Of a stretch of DNA of 64,000 nt, positions 1 through 8,664 are shown one piece after another. Position 1 is the first letter of the stretch; every line of letters starts with the position of its first letter. The DNA is from JAUVPB01 sp965223695. Its GTDB lineage: Bacteria; Actinomycetota; Thermoleophilia; Gaiellales; Gaiellaceae. The position numbers and the translations under genes were made by a program. The stretch lies in assembly GCA_965223695.1 (NCBI GenBank), contig CBDCXJ010000042.1:1-64000 (forward strand), given 5' to 3'. The notes under the pieces were generated by a model that saw only the letters and a program-made list of their open reading frames with translations, was not told the origin of the DNA and did not search any database.

Positions 1-192
1 TAGTAGTAGCTCCAGAGACGTGGACTGCGAAGCAGACCAAGAAGCGTCGCATGTTGTACTGCTCGAAGGCGAGACCCTGACAGCTAGCTTGGCGAGGCAG
101 GCTAGGAAGATGCGCGCTCGACGGCACGATGTCTCGGGAAATGCCCCCACCACCATTGTCGATCACCCAGACGGGCAAGCCGCCACCGGGGG

Positions 193-420
193 TTCCGTGG
201 TAACGGCGTTCGGTTCCACGACCTGCGGCACACCTACGCCGGCCTCATGATCGCCGCCGGCGCGCATACAAAACTCGTCCAGGAGCAGCTCGGCCACACA
301 CACACGCCCACTACGCTCGACGTGTACGGACACCTCTACCCCGGAAGCTACACCGACGTCGGTAGCTACCTCGACGAGCTCCTCGCACAGCCCACCGAAA
401 CGGAGGCCGAGCAGGCGTGA
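193..420 (+). pseudogene. Tyrosine recombinase (phage-type integrase) C-terminal remnant
   Basis: The reading frame ending in TGA at 418-420 encodes only the C-terminal part of a tyrosine recombinase. The box-II arginine/histidine motif HDLRHTYA is followed by LGH and then the catalytic tyrosine in VYGHLYPG, which is the usual order in this family. No N-terminal or core-binding domain and no start codon remain upstream in frame, so this is a decayed fragment. It lies 130 bp from the 3' end of a tRNA-His gene, a typical target for such integrases, which suggests a former integrated element. The stretch 1-192 shows no convincing gene. Confidence 0.75.
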
Positions 421-549
421 CCGCCGGCCAGTTTCGAATCGAAGGAAACGAAGGTCGCGTCCGGTTTGGCTCGAGGTGCGGGGTCCCTGCTGGGTCCGGA
501 CAGATCGTCGCCGGGCGCTAGATCGGCCGAACCGCCTGTGTTTGTTGAG

Positions 550-623
550 GGTGGCCGACGGGACTCGAACCCGCGACTACCGGGACCACAACCCGGGGCT
601 CTACCAACTGAGCTACGGCCACC
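550..623 (-). tRNA. tRNA-His (GTG anticodon)
   Basis: On the minus strand a full cloverleaf can be drawn. The 7-bp acceptor stem is GTGGCCG/CGGCCAC, with an extra 5' G opposite C73 (the G-1:C73 pair diagnostic of tRNA-His). The D-arm is GCTC..GAGC, the anticodon loop TTGTGGT reads GTG, and the T-arm contains GGTTCGAGTC. The 3' CCA is not encoded. Confidence 0.95.
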
Positions 624-716
624 ACGAGCCTTTCCAACCATAGCGGAGGGGTCTCAGACGACCAGGCGGGCCGGCGGGCGCGACCACGCCTCGTGCCCAC
701 GGGCGTCGACCAGCCT

Positions 717-1388
717 TCAGAAGAGCTTCAGCTCGGGCTCGCGCTCGCCGCGTAGCACCGCGAGGTCGACCTCGACGCACGCCAGCTCGCGCGCCTCGGC
801 CAACGTCCGCGCTTGTGGCTTCACGACCTGCGCGGCGAGAACACCACGACAGTCGACGAGGTCGGGATCGAGCCGGATTCGCTCCAGGTAGCGCGTGAGC
901 TGATCAACGGCGTCGGTGGTCGCGACCCGCTTGACCTCGACTGCGACCCAGCCGTCATCCTCGTCGCGGCACATCAGGTCTACGGGGCCGATGTCGGTCG
1001 GCCACTCGCGGCGCACGAGACGCAGCCCGTCGCCGCATGCACTCGGCAGTTCGGCCAGCGCCTCCTGGAGATGTGCCTCCACCCCATCCTTCTCGAGGCC
1101 GGCGACCTCATCCATCTCGTGTGCGCTGTCGCTCACGACCTCGGACACGAGGATCTCGAGCTGCTCGTCGCCTTTGAGCTTGCGCACGATGATCCGCTCG
1201 AGCGGATCTCCTTGTTCCTCAATCGCGGTCGGCGGCGTCATCCAGTTGAGCGGCTTGTAGCCGCCGCTGTCGGCGTGCACGAGAACCGAGCCGTCCGACT
1301 TGAACATGAGCAACCGCAGCGCCTCCGGCAGAAACGCGTTCAGGCGCCCGGTGTAACGCACTTCGCAACGAGCAACGACGAGTCGCAC
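717..1388 (-). CDS. nucS: Mismatch-specific endonuclease NucS/EndoMS
   Basis: NucS cuts both strands at mismatched bases and provides non-canonical mismatch repair in actinobacteria and archaea that lack MutS/MutL. The 223-residue product has the family length. The N-terminal half is the DNA-binding/dimerisation domain. The C-terminal RecB-like nuclease shows the catalytic series D137 (in GPVDLMC), E151-x-K153 (in VEVKR) and Q163. The protein ends in ELKLF, resembling the C-terminal sliding-clamp binding tail of NucS proteins (inference). It lies alone between two tRNA genes. Confidence 0.93.
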   Translation of the reverse strand: MRLVVARCEVRYTGRLNAFLPEALRLLMFKSDGSVLVHADSGGYKPLNWMTPPTAIEEQGDPLERIIVRKLKGDEQLEILVSEVVSDSAHEMDEVAGLEKDGVEAHLQEALAELPSACGDGLRLVRREWPTDIGPVDLMCRDEDDGWVAVEVKRVATTDAVDQLTRYLERIRLDPDLVDCRGVLAAQVVKPQARTLAEARELACVEVDLAVLRGEREPELKLF

Positions 1389-1559
1389 GGGGCGCTCACG
1401 GTACTGGCGTTTTCGGACAGGTCCGCTCGCGGCTTGGCGCCGGCTACGACCGGGCCAGCGACCCGGACAGTCCGGGACGCTCGCCCGGCGCGGCGGTCTC
1501 CGCCGTCGGGCGAGTCGCCCCGCCAGGACGTGGACTGAGCGTTGCTACGGTGAGTCGAG

Positions 1560-1632
1560 GCGCCTGTAGCTCAGGGGACAGAGCAGCGGCCTTCTAAGCC
1601 GCGGGACGGGGGTTCGAATCCCTCCAGGCGCA
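1560..1632 (+). tRNA. tRNA-Arg (TCT anticodon)
   Basis: The acceptor stem GCGCCTG pairs with CAGGCGC. The D-arm is GCTC/GAGC, the anticodon stem GCGGC/GCCGC encloses loop CTTCTAA (anticodon TCT), and the T-loop is GTTCGAATC. CCA is not encoded. A short hairpin, ATGGGC-TTTC-GCCCAT at 1666-1681, follows and could act as a processing or termination signal, though no T-run follows it. Confidence 0.95.
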
Positions 1633-1963
1633 TCGTCAATAGGAGCGGGGAAACCAGCGCCGGGCATGGGCTTTCGCCCATCAGGCGGCCGCGGCCGCGG
1701 CTACCGCCGTTGACAACTGGCCGCTCAAACCCCACCACCACCCGCAATCCAACCCCAACCAGGCGCCACCCAGACACCACCACAACCCCACCCACACAGC
1801 AGGGCGAGCCAGCAAGCCCCAACACCTTGACCACCCCTGGCGCTCAGGCAGCCCCGTCCTCCGAGGCTGCAGAGAACAAGAGCGCCCCAACCAGGTTGTC
1901 CTCCGCCAACAGATCCGCCGGACCAGTCGCCCCCACCTGCTCCCGCAACACCACCGCCGTCAT
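1633..1963. other. Non-coding gap between tRNA-Arg and an IS element
   Basis: No convincing gene is seen here. The stretch has a C/A-rich plus strand (many CCACC runs) unlike the neighbouring genes. It holds the small hairpin at 1666-1681 and ends at the left inverted repeat of the IS at 1964. Open frames across it look like composition artefacts. Confidence 0.5.
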
Positions 1964-1972
1964 TGTCCCGCT

Positions 1973-2920
1973 TCACGAATGTGGCAGGGTTTCGGGCTCG
2001 GATAGCTTGATGGTCTGATGGTTGTTGATGGCTTGGAGGTGGACGTCGAGTGGGCGGCGCATGTCGATGCCTTCGTGCGGGCGGATCTGGTTGAAGAGCT
2101 GGCGGTAGCTCTCGACCTTGAGTCCGAGGTCGAAGCCGTTGTCGATCTCGTGTCTGTAGAGGTGCTCGTATTTCAAGGAGCCGAAGGCGCGTTCGCGGAC
2201 ACCGTTCTGGTTCGGCGAGTTCCGCCGGGTGCGGATGTGGATCAGCTCCGGCCGCTTCTCGATGTAGGCGGCGAAACGAGCGGCCTTGAAGCACGGCCCG
2301 TTATCGGTGACGAGCGCTATCGGGCGAATCTCGCTGCTCACGTGGTCGACGAGCAGTTCCCGCAGCGGCCGGCCGGTTAGCCGTTCGGTCTCGTCGATCG
2401 CCTGCTCGAGCGTCTCGATCGCGTCGCGATGGCTCGCCGTGGTGGAGACATGCCAGCCGAGCTCGAGCTTCGAGTAGTAGTCGGCGACACCACCGATCCG
2501 CCAGGTGCCGCCGTGGCGGGTCTCGAACTCGGTGAAGTCGAGCTGCCAGACTTGATTCGGACCCGACGGCTCCACCACGAACGCCGCTCGTCGCGCCTTG
2601 GCGTGCTGGCGACGCTCGGCCTGGTAATCGACGGGCAACACTCTCCCTGTGCGCTTCAGCGCCCTGCGCACAGTCGAGTCGGGAGCGTGGTGGCCATCGA
2701 CGCGCATCAACATCGCGACCTTGCGGTGAGCCCACGCCGGAAAACGATCCGCGTACTCAACAGCCACCGGCTCAACCCTGTCCGCTGAGGGCGCCGGCCA
2801 TGGCCCCTTCACAGGACGGCCCTCACGCTCACGCTGCTGCCAGCGTCTGTACGAACGCTCCGGCACACCGATCAGCCGCGCGAAACGCGTCGTCGGCATC
2901 CCTTCCTCGAGGCGGATCAC
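1973..2920 (-). CDS. IS3-family transposase OrfB (DDE integrase domain)
   Basis: The 315-residue catalytic subunit of an IS3-type transposase. An N-terminal helical region is followed by an rve integrase core with the DDE triad: D in WQLDFTEF, D in LVTDNGPC, and E in GVRERAFGSLKYE. The likely start is GTG at 2918-2920, overlapping the OrfA stop (GTGA). This is the usual IS3 arrangement, in which OrfAB is made by frameshifting or OrfB by coupling. The frame looks intact. Confidence 0.88.
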   Translation of the reverse strand: MIRLEEGMPTTRFARLIGVPERSYRRWQQREREGRPVKGPWPAPSADRVEPVAVEYADRFPAWAHRKVAMLMRVDGHHAPDSTVRRALKRTGRVLPVDYQAERRQHAKARRAAFVVEPSGPNQVWQLDFTEFETRHGGTWRIGGVADYYSKLELGWHVSTTASHRDAIETLEQAIDETERLTGRPLRELLVDHVSSEIRPIALVTDNGPCFKAARFAAYIEKRPELIHIRTRRNSPNQNGVRERAFGSLKYEHLYRHEIDNGFDLGLKVESYRQLFNQIRPHEGIDMRRPLDVHLQAINNHQTIKLSEPETLPHS

Positions 2921-3240
2921 CTCGAGCTCCTCGTAGGCCCCAACCGGCCCTCAGCGCTCTTCTTCCACACCCGCAGCTCGACATGTGCCTCGCCGAGCGC
3001 GGCCTTCAACTCCTCATTCTCAGCCGCGAGCGCACGCTCCCGCGCGTTCGGACCACTCGCAGCGCCAGCATTGGCCAAACCAGCCTTACCGCTCTCGAGG
3101 AACTGCCGCTTCCAATTCGAGATCGACTGCTCGCTCGCCTTCCCCTGACGAGCAGCCTCCGCACACGTCATCCCACCCGAGACGACCGCGAGAACGAGCC
3201 TGAACTTGTCTTCAACAGAAAAAACCGGAGGACACGCCAT
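2917..3240 (-). CDS. IS3-family transposase OrfA (HTH DNA-binding subunit)
   Basis: A 107-residue product with the helix-turn-helix typical of IS3 OrfA (...CAEAARQGKASEQSISNWKR...), followed by a Glu/Leu-rich segment resembling the leucine zipper that pairs OrfA with OrfAB. It recognises the terminal repeats and limits transposition. Its TGA overlaps the GTG of OrfB. No lesion is visible, so the element may still be mobile. Confidence 0.85.
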   Translation of the reverse strand: MACPPVFSVEDKFRLVLAVVSGGMTCAEAARQGKASEQSISNWKRQFLESGKAGLANAGAASGPNARERALAAENEELKAALGEAHVELRVWKKSAEGRLGPTRSSR

Positions 3241-3386
3241 TCGATGCTCCCTTCACCAGGAGCCCGACACTAACCCCCCTGCCACAATCCGCGAAACGGG
3301 ACACCAGCGTTCATTTGCAGCACGTCTCAACGCCCTCTATGCTGAGTTCCTCGCCGAGGTGATGATACACGGATGTTGCCTATGAA

Positions 3387-4562
3387 ATGGAGTTGCCTAT
3401 GAAATGCATATGCCTGTTCGGGCTTCTGGCGATTCTCGTGCTGACAGCTGGAGCTTGTGGTGGTGATACGGAAGAGGTCCCCTTGCGGATAGGGGTGATG
3501 GAATCGGTCACAGGCCCAGGTGAGACCTATGGCACCGTGGCCGTTCAGGCTAAGCAGATGGCCACGGATGAGATCAACGCTGCGGGCGGTATCAATGGGC
3601 GCATGCTGGAACTCATCGTCGAAGATTCAAAGTGCAACGCTCAGGACTCGATCACAGCATACAACAAGCTAACCAACGTGGATGAAGTGAAGATCATCCT
3701 CGGGACATCCTGCAGCAGTGCGATGCTTGGCGTCGCGCCCTTGGCCGAGGCTGAAGGCGTCATCCTCTTCTCGGGACTGGCAACCAACCCGGACATCGCC
3801 AAGGCCGGAGACTACATCTTCCGCACCGCGCTCAATGACGCCCAGTTGGGTGTCGACACAGGGAACGTGCTCTGGGCTGATGGGATCCGAAGGCTGGCTA
3901 CCATCACTGAGGCAACCGACTACGCCGAGGGTGTAAGGCGCACCTCCGTTATACAGTTCGAGAAGCGGGGCGGTCAAGTGGTAGGCGAGGAGCGATACGC
4001 ATCGGACGTCACCGACTTCAGGACCCAGCTGACAAAGCTGTTCAGCGAGAATCCAGACGCCCTTCACGTCGCCGCACAGTCCGAGTTCGCCGGTGGCACC
4101 ATCGTCAAGCAGGCTCAAGAGCTGGGCTATCAAGGCCCGATCTACTCTGAAGTCGTGCCGATTGGGACGACGGCACTCGAAATCGCCGGCGACGCTGCTA
4201 CCGGCCTGAAGGCCATCACGGCGGATCTCGATCCGTCCAATAACAAAGCTCAGGAAGTTCTTGCCAACTTCAGGGCCCGGTACGACTACATCACGCTGCC
4301 CTGGTACATCGGTTCGGCCTACGACGATGTCTACATCGCTGCCGAATGTCTCAAGAAGACGAACGACGACCAGAATGCAGACGGATTCAGAGACTGCATG
4401 TACGGGATCACCTGGAGCGGTGCGATCGGAGACAACTACAACTTCGACTCAGACGGCGAGGTCGGTGGTCTTGCCAACGTGGTTGTCCAGGTTCTGCCGC
4501 CAGGTGAGAGGACTGAAGATAACCAGGGTTACAAGGTCTTGGGCACTGCTCCGACCGAGTAA
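3387..4562 (+). CDS. livK: ABC transporter periplasmic-type binding lipoprotein, branched-chain amino acid family
   Basis: Extracytoplasmic ligand receptor of a HAAT-family importer. The N-terminus has a hydrophobic signal ending LTAGAC, with the predicted lipidated Cys at residue 24 followed by a polar linker. The mature protein begins with IGVMESVTGPGETYG, the typical first strand/helix of type-I LivJ/LivK receptors, and is about 390 residues, the family norm. ATG at 3387 or ATG at 3399 could be the start; the region upstream is a 15-nt tandem duplication containing both. It is first of five co-directional liv genes. Leucine/isoleucine/valine is the family default, but related receptors bind urea, amides or aromatic compounds, so the ligand is unproven. 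Confidence 0.88.
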   Translation: MELPMKCICLFGLLAILVLTAGACGGDTEEVPLRIGVMESVTGPGETYGTVAVQAKQMATDEINAAGGINGRMLELIVEDSKCNAQDSITAYNKLTNVDEVKIILGTSCSSAMLGVAPLAEAEGVILFSGLATNPDIAKAGDYIFRTALNDAQLGVDTGNVLWADGIRRLATITEATDYAEGVRRTSVIQFEKRGGQVVGEERYASDVTDFRTQLTKLFSENPDALHVAAQSEFAGGTIVKQAQELGYQGPIYSEVVPIGTTALEIAGDAATGLKAITADLDPSNNKAQEVLANFRARYDYITLPWYIGSAYDDVYIAAECLKKTNDDQNADGFRDCMYGITWSGAIGDNYNFDSDGEVGGLANVVVQVLPPGERTEDNQGYKVLGTAPTE

Positions 4563-4608
4563 GCCAAAGATATCTCTCGAACTAGTCTCCATAACCGACT
4601 GAAAGCCG

Positions 4609-6006
4609 TTGCGAGGGTTTGCGTTGCTTAGGTGCCGCGCTGGCGAAGGCCGGCCCCTCGCATCATTCCAACTTTCGGGTACTCAGCTTCTGGCGACCGT
4701 CCTGACGGTCACAGTCATAGGTTACGTCAGCTGGAAGATCGGCCAGTCTGCCGACCAAGCCCTGCAGTTTGCGTTTAACGGTCTCGCCGCGGGAGCTGTG
4801 TACGCCCTGCTCGCGATGGGATTTACCCTCATCTACAGCACCGTCTGGTTCTTCGACCTGTACTACGGCGCCGCAGCAGCAATCGGCGCCTACGGCGTCT
4901 TCTACCTGAGGTCTCAGGAGTCAACACACGGGCGATACGAGGCTAACAGCCTCTACGTCAATATCGTCTTTGCCGCGGTGGCCGCCGGAGTTGTCGCCTG
5001 GGCCTTCCACGCGGCCCTCTCTCCCCGACTCCGCGCCCGTTTCAATCCCATCGCTCTGCTTGCTTTCGGAGGTCTCCTGGCCACGGGCGCCGGGGTCTAC
5101 ACGGGGCTTGTCCTCGCCTACCCGAACGAACTCAACGTCATGCTCGGCCCCGCCATCGGAGTGCTGGTGGCGATAGCCCTGGGCTCGATGCTCTACCGGG
5201 GCTCTCGGCGCATCCTGGCGAGCACCAGCTCCGTGCCGTTTCTTGCCCTCACGACGACTGCGGCGGCAACTCTGGGAGCATACTGCGGCTTCCTTGTGGC
5301 AAACACTCCTGGGTCGAGCCTCTACCTGAGCTGGGGCGTGTCATGCCTGCTGGCAGGGGCTGTCGGCCTCGCCCTCTACAGGGGCCTGTATATGCGCATG
5401 CGCGAACGGGCGAGGTCGCCCCTCGTCATGCTTGTCGCTTCCCTCGGTGTCCTGTTGGCGATCACCGCCTTCACCACCGTCGTCTTCCAAAGCGCACCAC
5501 GCCCCCTTCCAGAGACCTTCGGCAGCGATCCCTGGACCGTCGGTGGGGCAAGCATCAAGGGGTTCAGCGTCTTCACCGTCGGTGTTGCTCTCGCAGGCTT
5601 CACCGCCCTGCTCCTCCTCCTGAAGAAGACCTCCTTCGGAAAGGCGGTACGGGCCATCGGCGACGACGAAGAGGTGGCGAAAGTAGTGGGAATCAACACC
5701 GCCGTCGTCATCGCCATCGTCTTTTTCATAGGCGCGATCTACGCTGCCCTAGCAGGGCTTTTGAGTGGTCACGACACCGCCATCCAACCCAAGATAGGCC
5801 TTCTGCTCCTGTTGAAGGGCTGGATAGCCTCCGTGGTGGGAGGAATCGGAAACCTCTACGGCGCCATTGTAGGCGGATTCATCTTGGGCATAGTCGAGCA
5901 GTTTGGCATCTGGGACATCGCCGGCGAGTGGAGGGACGCCATCTCTTTCATCCTCCTGATTCTCTTCCTCTCGTTCTGGCCTAAGGGACTGCTACCGAGG
6001 AAGTAG
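4609..6006 (+). CDS. livH: Branched-chain amino-acid-type ABC permease LivH, with enlarged central region
   Basis: Inner-membrane permease paired with LivM. The N-terminal signature ...LAAGAVYALLAMGFTLIY... and the C-terminal cytoplasmic loop ...AIGDDEEVAKVVGIN..., which contacts the ATPases, are typical of LivH. At 465 residues it is far longer than the usual roughly 290-300. The extra length is central: three successive units of about 60 residues (from about residues 122, 181 and 242) look like tandem repeats, each with a basic loop followed by a hydrophobic span. The start is uncertain: TTG at 4609 opens the frame, and no ATG precedes the first membrane segment. It lies 46 bp after livK. 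Confidence 0.85.
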   Translation: MRGFALLRCRAGEGRPLASFQLSGTQLLATVLTVTVIGYVSWKIGQSADQALQFAFNGLAAGAVYALLAMGFTLIYSTVWFFDLYYGAAAAIGAYGVFYLRSQESTHGRYEANSLYVNIVFAAVAAGVVAWAFHAALSPRLRARFNPIALLAFGGLLATGAGVYTGLVLAYPNELNVMLGPAIGVLVAIALGSMLYRGSRRILASTSSVPFLALTTTAAATLGAYCGFLVANTPGSSLYLSWGVSCLLAGAVGLALYRGLYMRMRERARSPLVMLVASLGVLLAITAFTTVVFQSAPRPLPETFGSDPWTVGGASIKGFSVFTVGVALAGFTALLLLLKKTSFGKAVRAIGDDEEVAKVVGINTAVVIAIVFFIGAIYAALAGLLSGHDTAIQPKIGLLLLLKGWIASVVGGIGNLYGAIVGGFILGIVEQFGIWDIAGEWRDAISFILLILFLSFWPKGLLPRK

Positions 6007-6010
6007 ACCG

Positions 6011-7066
6011 ATGCTGCCGGATTCACAGGCGTACCGGGAGCTGGCGAGGCTCGCGCGAAACCCTCGGGAGTTTTTCCGGTCATCGAAGAATAGCGTTGAG
6101 CTGTGGGCGAACCTGTTCGTGATCACCTGGGCGCTGGCGTTCATGCTCTGGCAAGGTGTCGGCTTTGCCATAACCGTCGGCACCATCTTCGCCATCTGGG
6201 CGATATTGGCAGTCAGCCTGAATTTGGTGGTGGGATTTACTGGCCTGCTGTCGGTGGGACATATCGGCTTCTTCGGTATCGGAGCCTACGCGATGGCCAT
6301 CCTCACCTCAGATCCTGCATACGAACAGCTAGGGACAGGCGCCGTCCCTACCTTTGGTTGGCCCTTCTTCGCCGTGCTGCCTGTCAGCGCAATCTTAGCT
6401 GGCCTGGTGGCCATCGTGGTCGGGATGGTATTCAACCGATTCAGAGACGATATCTTCGTCCTCGTCTCCTTCGGCTTCGCCGTTATCTCCTTCAACGTCT
6501 TCCTGAACTGGCGAGATCTTACCGGAGGCGCATTTGGCATCCACGAGATCGGGAAGCCTCAGATAGGCGGATGGGTGCTCGATAGCGAAGTCGAGTTCCT
6601 GCTGTTAGCTCTCGTGTTCCTCGCCATCGTGATGCTGATCTCCTGGTTCATCGTGACCTCATCGTTCGGACGGGTGCTTACCGCCATTCGAGAGGACGAG
6701 AAGGCCATCGAGGTCTTTGGCTACCGGGGAGCCCACTACAAGCTCGCTGTCTTGGTCATCTCGGCTATGATGGCGGGTCTCGCTGGCGGCCTGTTTAGTA
6801 GTTGGACTAGCTTCATCGACCCCAACTCGTTCATCCTGCTCGAGTCGATCCTTCTGGTATCGATAGTGATCCTCGGAGGATTGGCCACAATCTGGGGTTC
6901 TCTGCTTGGTGCGATGGCCTTCGTACTGCTCGAAGAGGGAATGCGCTTTCTGCCATTCCTGCCGAACGAGTTCATCGGACAAGCCCGACAAATCGTCCTG
7001 GGTATACTGCTGGTGTTGCTCATGCTTTTTAGGCCTCAGGGCCTGGTTGGGAAATACAAGCTATGA
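6011..7066 (+). CDS. livM: Branched-chain amino-acid-type ABC permease LivM
   Basis: Second permease of the importer, 351 residues. Core motifs include AILAVSLNLVVGFTGLLSVGH near the start (its SLNLxxGxxGxxSxGH pattern is the LivM signature) and FGRVLTAIREDEKAIEVFGY, the loop that docks on LivG/LivF. About nine or ten hydrophobic spans are visible. It starts 5 bp after livH and its stop overlaps the ATG of livG by 4 bp, so translation is probably coupled. Confidence 0.9.
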   Translation: MLPDSQAYRELARLARNPREFFRSSKNSVELWANLFVITWALAFMLWQGVGFAITVGTIFAIWAILAVSLNLVVGFTGLLSVGHIGFFGIGAYAMAILTSDPAYEQLGTGAVPTFGWPFFAVLPVSAILAGLVAIVVGMVFNRFRDDIFVLVSFGFAVISFNVFLNWRDLTGGAFGIHEIGKPQIGGWVLDSEVEFLLLALVFLAIVMLISWFIVTSSFGRVLTAIREDEKAIEVFGYRGAHYKLAVLVISAMMAGLAGGLFSSWTSFIDPNSFILLESILLVSIVILGGLATIWGSLLGAMAFVLLEEGMRFLPFLPNEFIGQARQIVLGILLVLLMLFRPQGLVGKYKL

Positions 7067-7824
7067 GCGACGCTCACACGGAAAGCCAGGGACTTTTCGC
7101 TCTCGAGACACGAGAGATCTCAAAACACTTCGATGCCATTAAGGCCGTCGACCGGCTCACGCTCTCCATTCCTCGAGAGGGAATGACCAGTATCGTCGGA
7201 CCTAACGGGTCGGGGAAGTCGACCCTCGTCAACCTCCTGAGCGGAACATTGCCCCTCGACGGGGGCATGCTGATCATCGACGACGTCGGCCTCAAGGTTG
7301 TAAAAGCCTATGAGACTCCTGACCATGGCCTAACCCGCACCTTCCAGGAGGTGCGGCTCTTCGATCAGATCAGCGTGTGGGACAACATCATGGTGGTCTT
7401 GACCGACCGTCGCCTCTTCCCGGCACTGGTGGAGCGGGCGAAGCTCCGCTATCGAGAGAAGGCCAAGAGGATCCTTGAGAATGTCGGGATGTGGGAGAAG
7501 CGAGATGCCCTGGCCATGAACCTCTCCTATGGCCAGCGGAAGCTGCTTGAGATCGGTCGCGCCATAGCCTTGGACGTCAACACCTACCTGTTCGACGAGC
7601 CTTTCGCAGGCCTCTTCCCTCAGATGCTCGAGGAGGTTAAAGTCATCATGAAACAGATGCGAGACCAGGGCCACACCATCATCTTCATCTCCCACAACAT
7701 GGACATCGTCAGAGAGCTGTCTGATCGCATCTTCGTCCTTGACAGCGGGACCCTTCTCGCTGAGGGAGAGGTGGGAGAGGTTCTGAGTAGCGCAGAGGTG
7801 ATAGAGGCCTACCTGGGTGACTAG
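7063..7824 (+). CDS. livG: ABC transporter ATP-binding protein LivG
   Basis: One of two ATPases that energise the importer, 253 residues. Walker A GPNGSGKST is at about residues 46-54, the Q-loop is in RTFQEV, and the ABC signature is LSYGQRK. Walker B is YLFDEPF, and the H-loop histidine is in FISHNMD. The LivG hallmark C-terminal extension (VLSSAEVIEAYLG) is present. The signature has Tyr in place of the more usual second Gly/Ser, which is common in LivG. It overlaps both neighbours. Confidence 0.92.
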   Translation: MSDAHTESQGLFALETREISKHFDAIKAVDRLTLSIPREGMTSIVGPNGSGKSTLVNLLSGTLPLDGGMLIIDDVGLKVVKAYETPDHGLTRTFQEVRLFDQISVWDNIMVVLTDRRLFPALVERAKLRYREKAKRILENVGMWEKRDALAMNLSYGQRKLLEIGRAIALDVNTYLFDEPFAGLFPQMLEEVKVIMKQMRDQGHTIIFISHNMDIVRELSDRIFVLDSGTLLAEGEVGEVLSSAEVIEAYLGD

Positions 7825-8590
7825 CAGGCTCACACCAAAGCAGGGGGATGGGACGCCAACCAACGGGCTGGTGCTTCTCGAGCTAGTCGATCTATCCGTG
7901 CATTACGGGGCTGTCGTCGCCCTAGATGAAGTATCTCTCGTAGTCCAGAAGGGTGAGGTCGTCGCGGTGATGGGTCCCAACGGGGCCGGGAAATCCACCG
8001 TCCTCAAGGCGATCATGGGGCTAGCGCCCGTAGTCACCGGGCACGTCTACTGGCGCCAAGAGCTGCTGGCAACAGCCACCCACGAGATCGTGAAGGAGGG
8101 CATCGCTTTCGTCCCTCAGGGCAGACGTGTCTTCACCCATCTCACCATCGAAGAGAACCTCGAGATGGGCTGTCTCTACCTGAATGACAAGGCGGAGAGA
8201 GAGCGCCGGATGAGTTCGGTCATGGAGCTCTTCCCGATCCTGCACCAGAAGCGTCGCGATCTCGCCAGCCAGATGTCTGGAGGGCAGCAGCAGATGCTGG
8301 CCCTGGGCCGCGGGCTCATGGCCGATCCGGAGATGCTACTGCTCGATGAGCCCACCCTGGGTCTCGCACCCAAAGTGGTCAAAGAGGTGTTTCAGAAGGT
8401 CTCCGAGATCAGCGAGAGGCTCAGCACTACCATCTTCGTCGTCGAACACAACATCAAGGGCGTTCTCGATATTGTGGATCGCGCCTACGTCCTGAGTAAG
8501 GGCTGTGTCGTCCACGATGGTACCCCTCAGTCGGTCCGAGAGACCGACATCCTCACCCAGGTCTTCCTCGGAAAAGTCGACAAGGGATAG
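7817..8590 (+). CDS. livF: ABC transporter ATP-binding protein LivF
   Basis: Second ATPase of the importer, 257 residues. It has Walker A GPNGAGKST (about 53-61), the signature MSGGQQQMLALGRGLM, Walker B LLLDEPTLGLAP and a switch histidine in VVEHN. The annotated GTG start overlaps the end of livG by 8 bp; a start nearer the conserved LLELVDLSVHYG segment is possible because the first 18 residues are not family-like. It ends the liv operon, and no classical terminator is evident immediately after it. Confidence 0.9.
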   Translation: MTSRLTPKQGDGTPTNGLVLLELVDLSVHYGAVVALDEVSLVVQKGEVVAVMGPNGAGKSTVLKAIMGLAPVVTGHVYWRQELLATATHEIVKEGIAFVPQGRRVFTHLTIEENLEMGCLYLNDKAERERRMSSVMELFPILHQKRRDLASQMSGGQQQMLALGRGLMADPEMLLLDEPTLGLAPKVVKEVFQKVSEISERLSTTIFVVEHNIKGVLDIVDRAYVLSKGCVVHDGTPQSVRETDILTQVFLGKVDKG

Positions 8591-8664
8591 GGGTCGAAGG
8601 CGCAGCCGGACCGCTCGCCGATGGGTACTTTGGTATGTAAGCCTTATTCGAAGGGCTCGCTCAT

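Larger units (their letters stand above)
1964..3303 (-). mobile_element. Complete IS3-family insertion sequence
   Basis: About 1.34 kb, bounded by imperfect terminal inverted repeats. The left end (1964-1989) begins TGTCCCG and ends TGTGGCAGGG. The right end (3277-3303) is its inverted counterpart with a few mismatches and one extra base. Two overlapping minus-strand frames inside encode OrfA and OrfB. I could not recognise a flanking target-site duplication. The element sits just upstream of the livKHMGF genes. It differs in sequence from the other IS3-type elements in the window. Confidence 0.85.

Noticed and set aside
60..200. Minus-strand peptide with VWVIDNGGGGIS, resembling the G1 box of a histidine-kinase ATPase domain
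   Set aside because: Only this one motif is recognisable, with no N-box, no start and stops close by; too little to call a gene remnant.
1725..1962. Open frames in the C/A-rich gap before the first IS
   Set aside because: Low-complexity Gly/Trp or Pro/Thr translations in several frames, which is a composition artefact.
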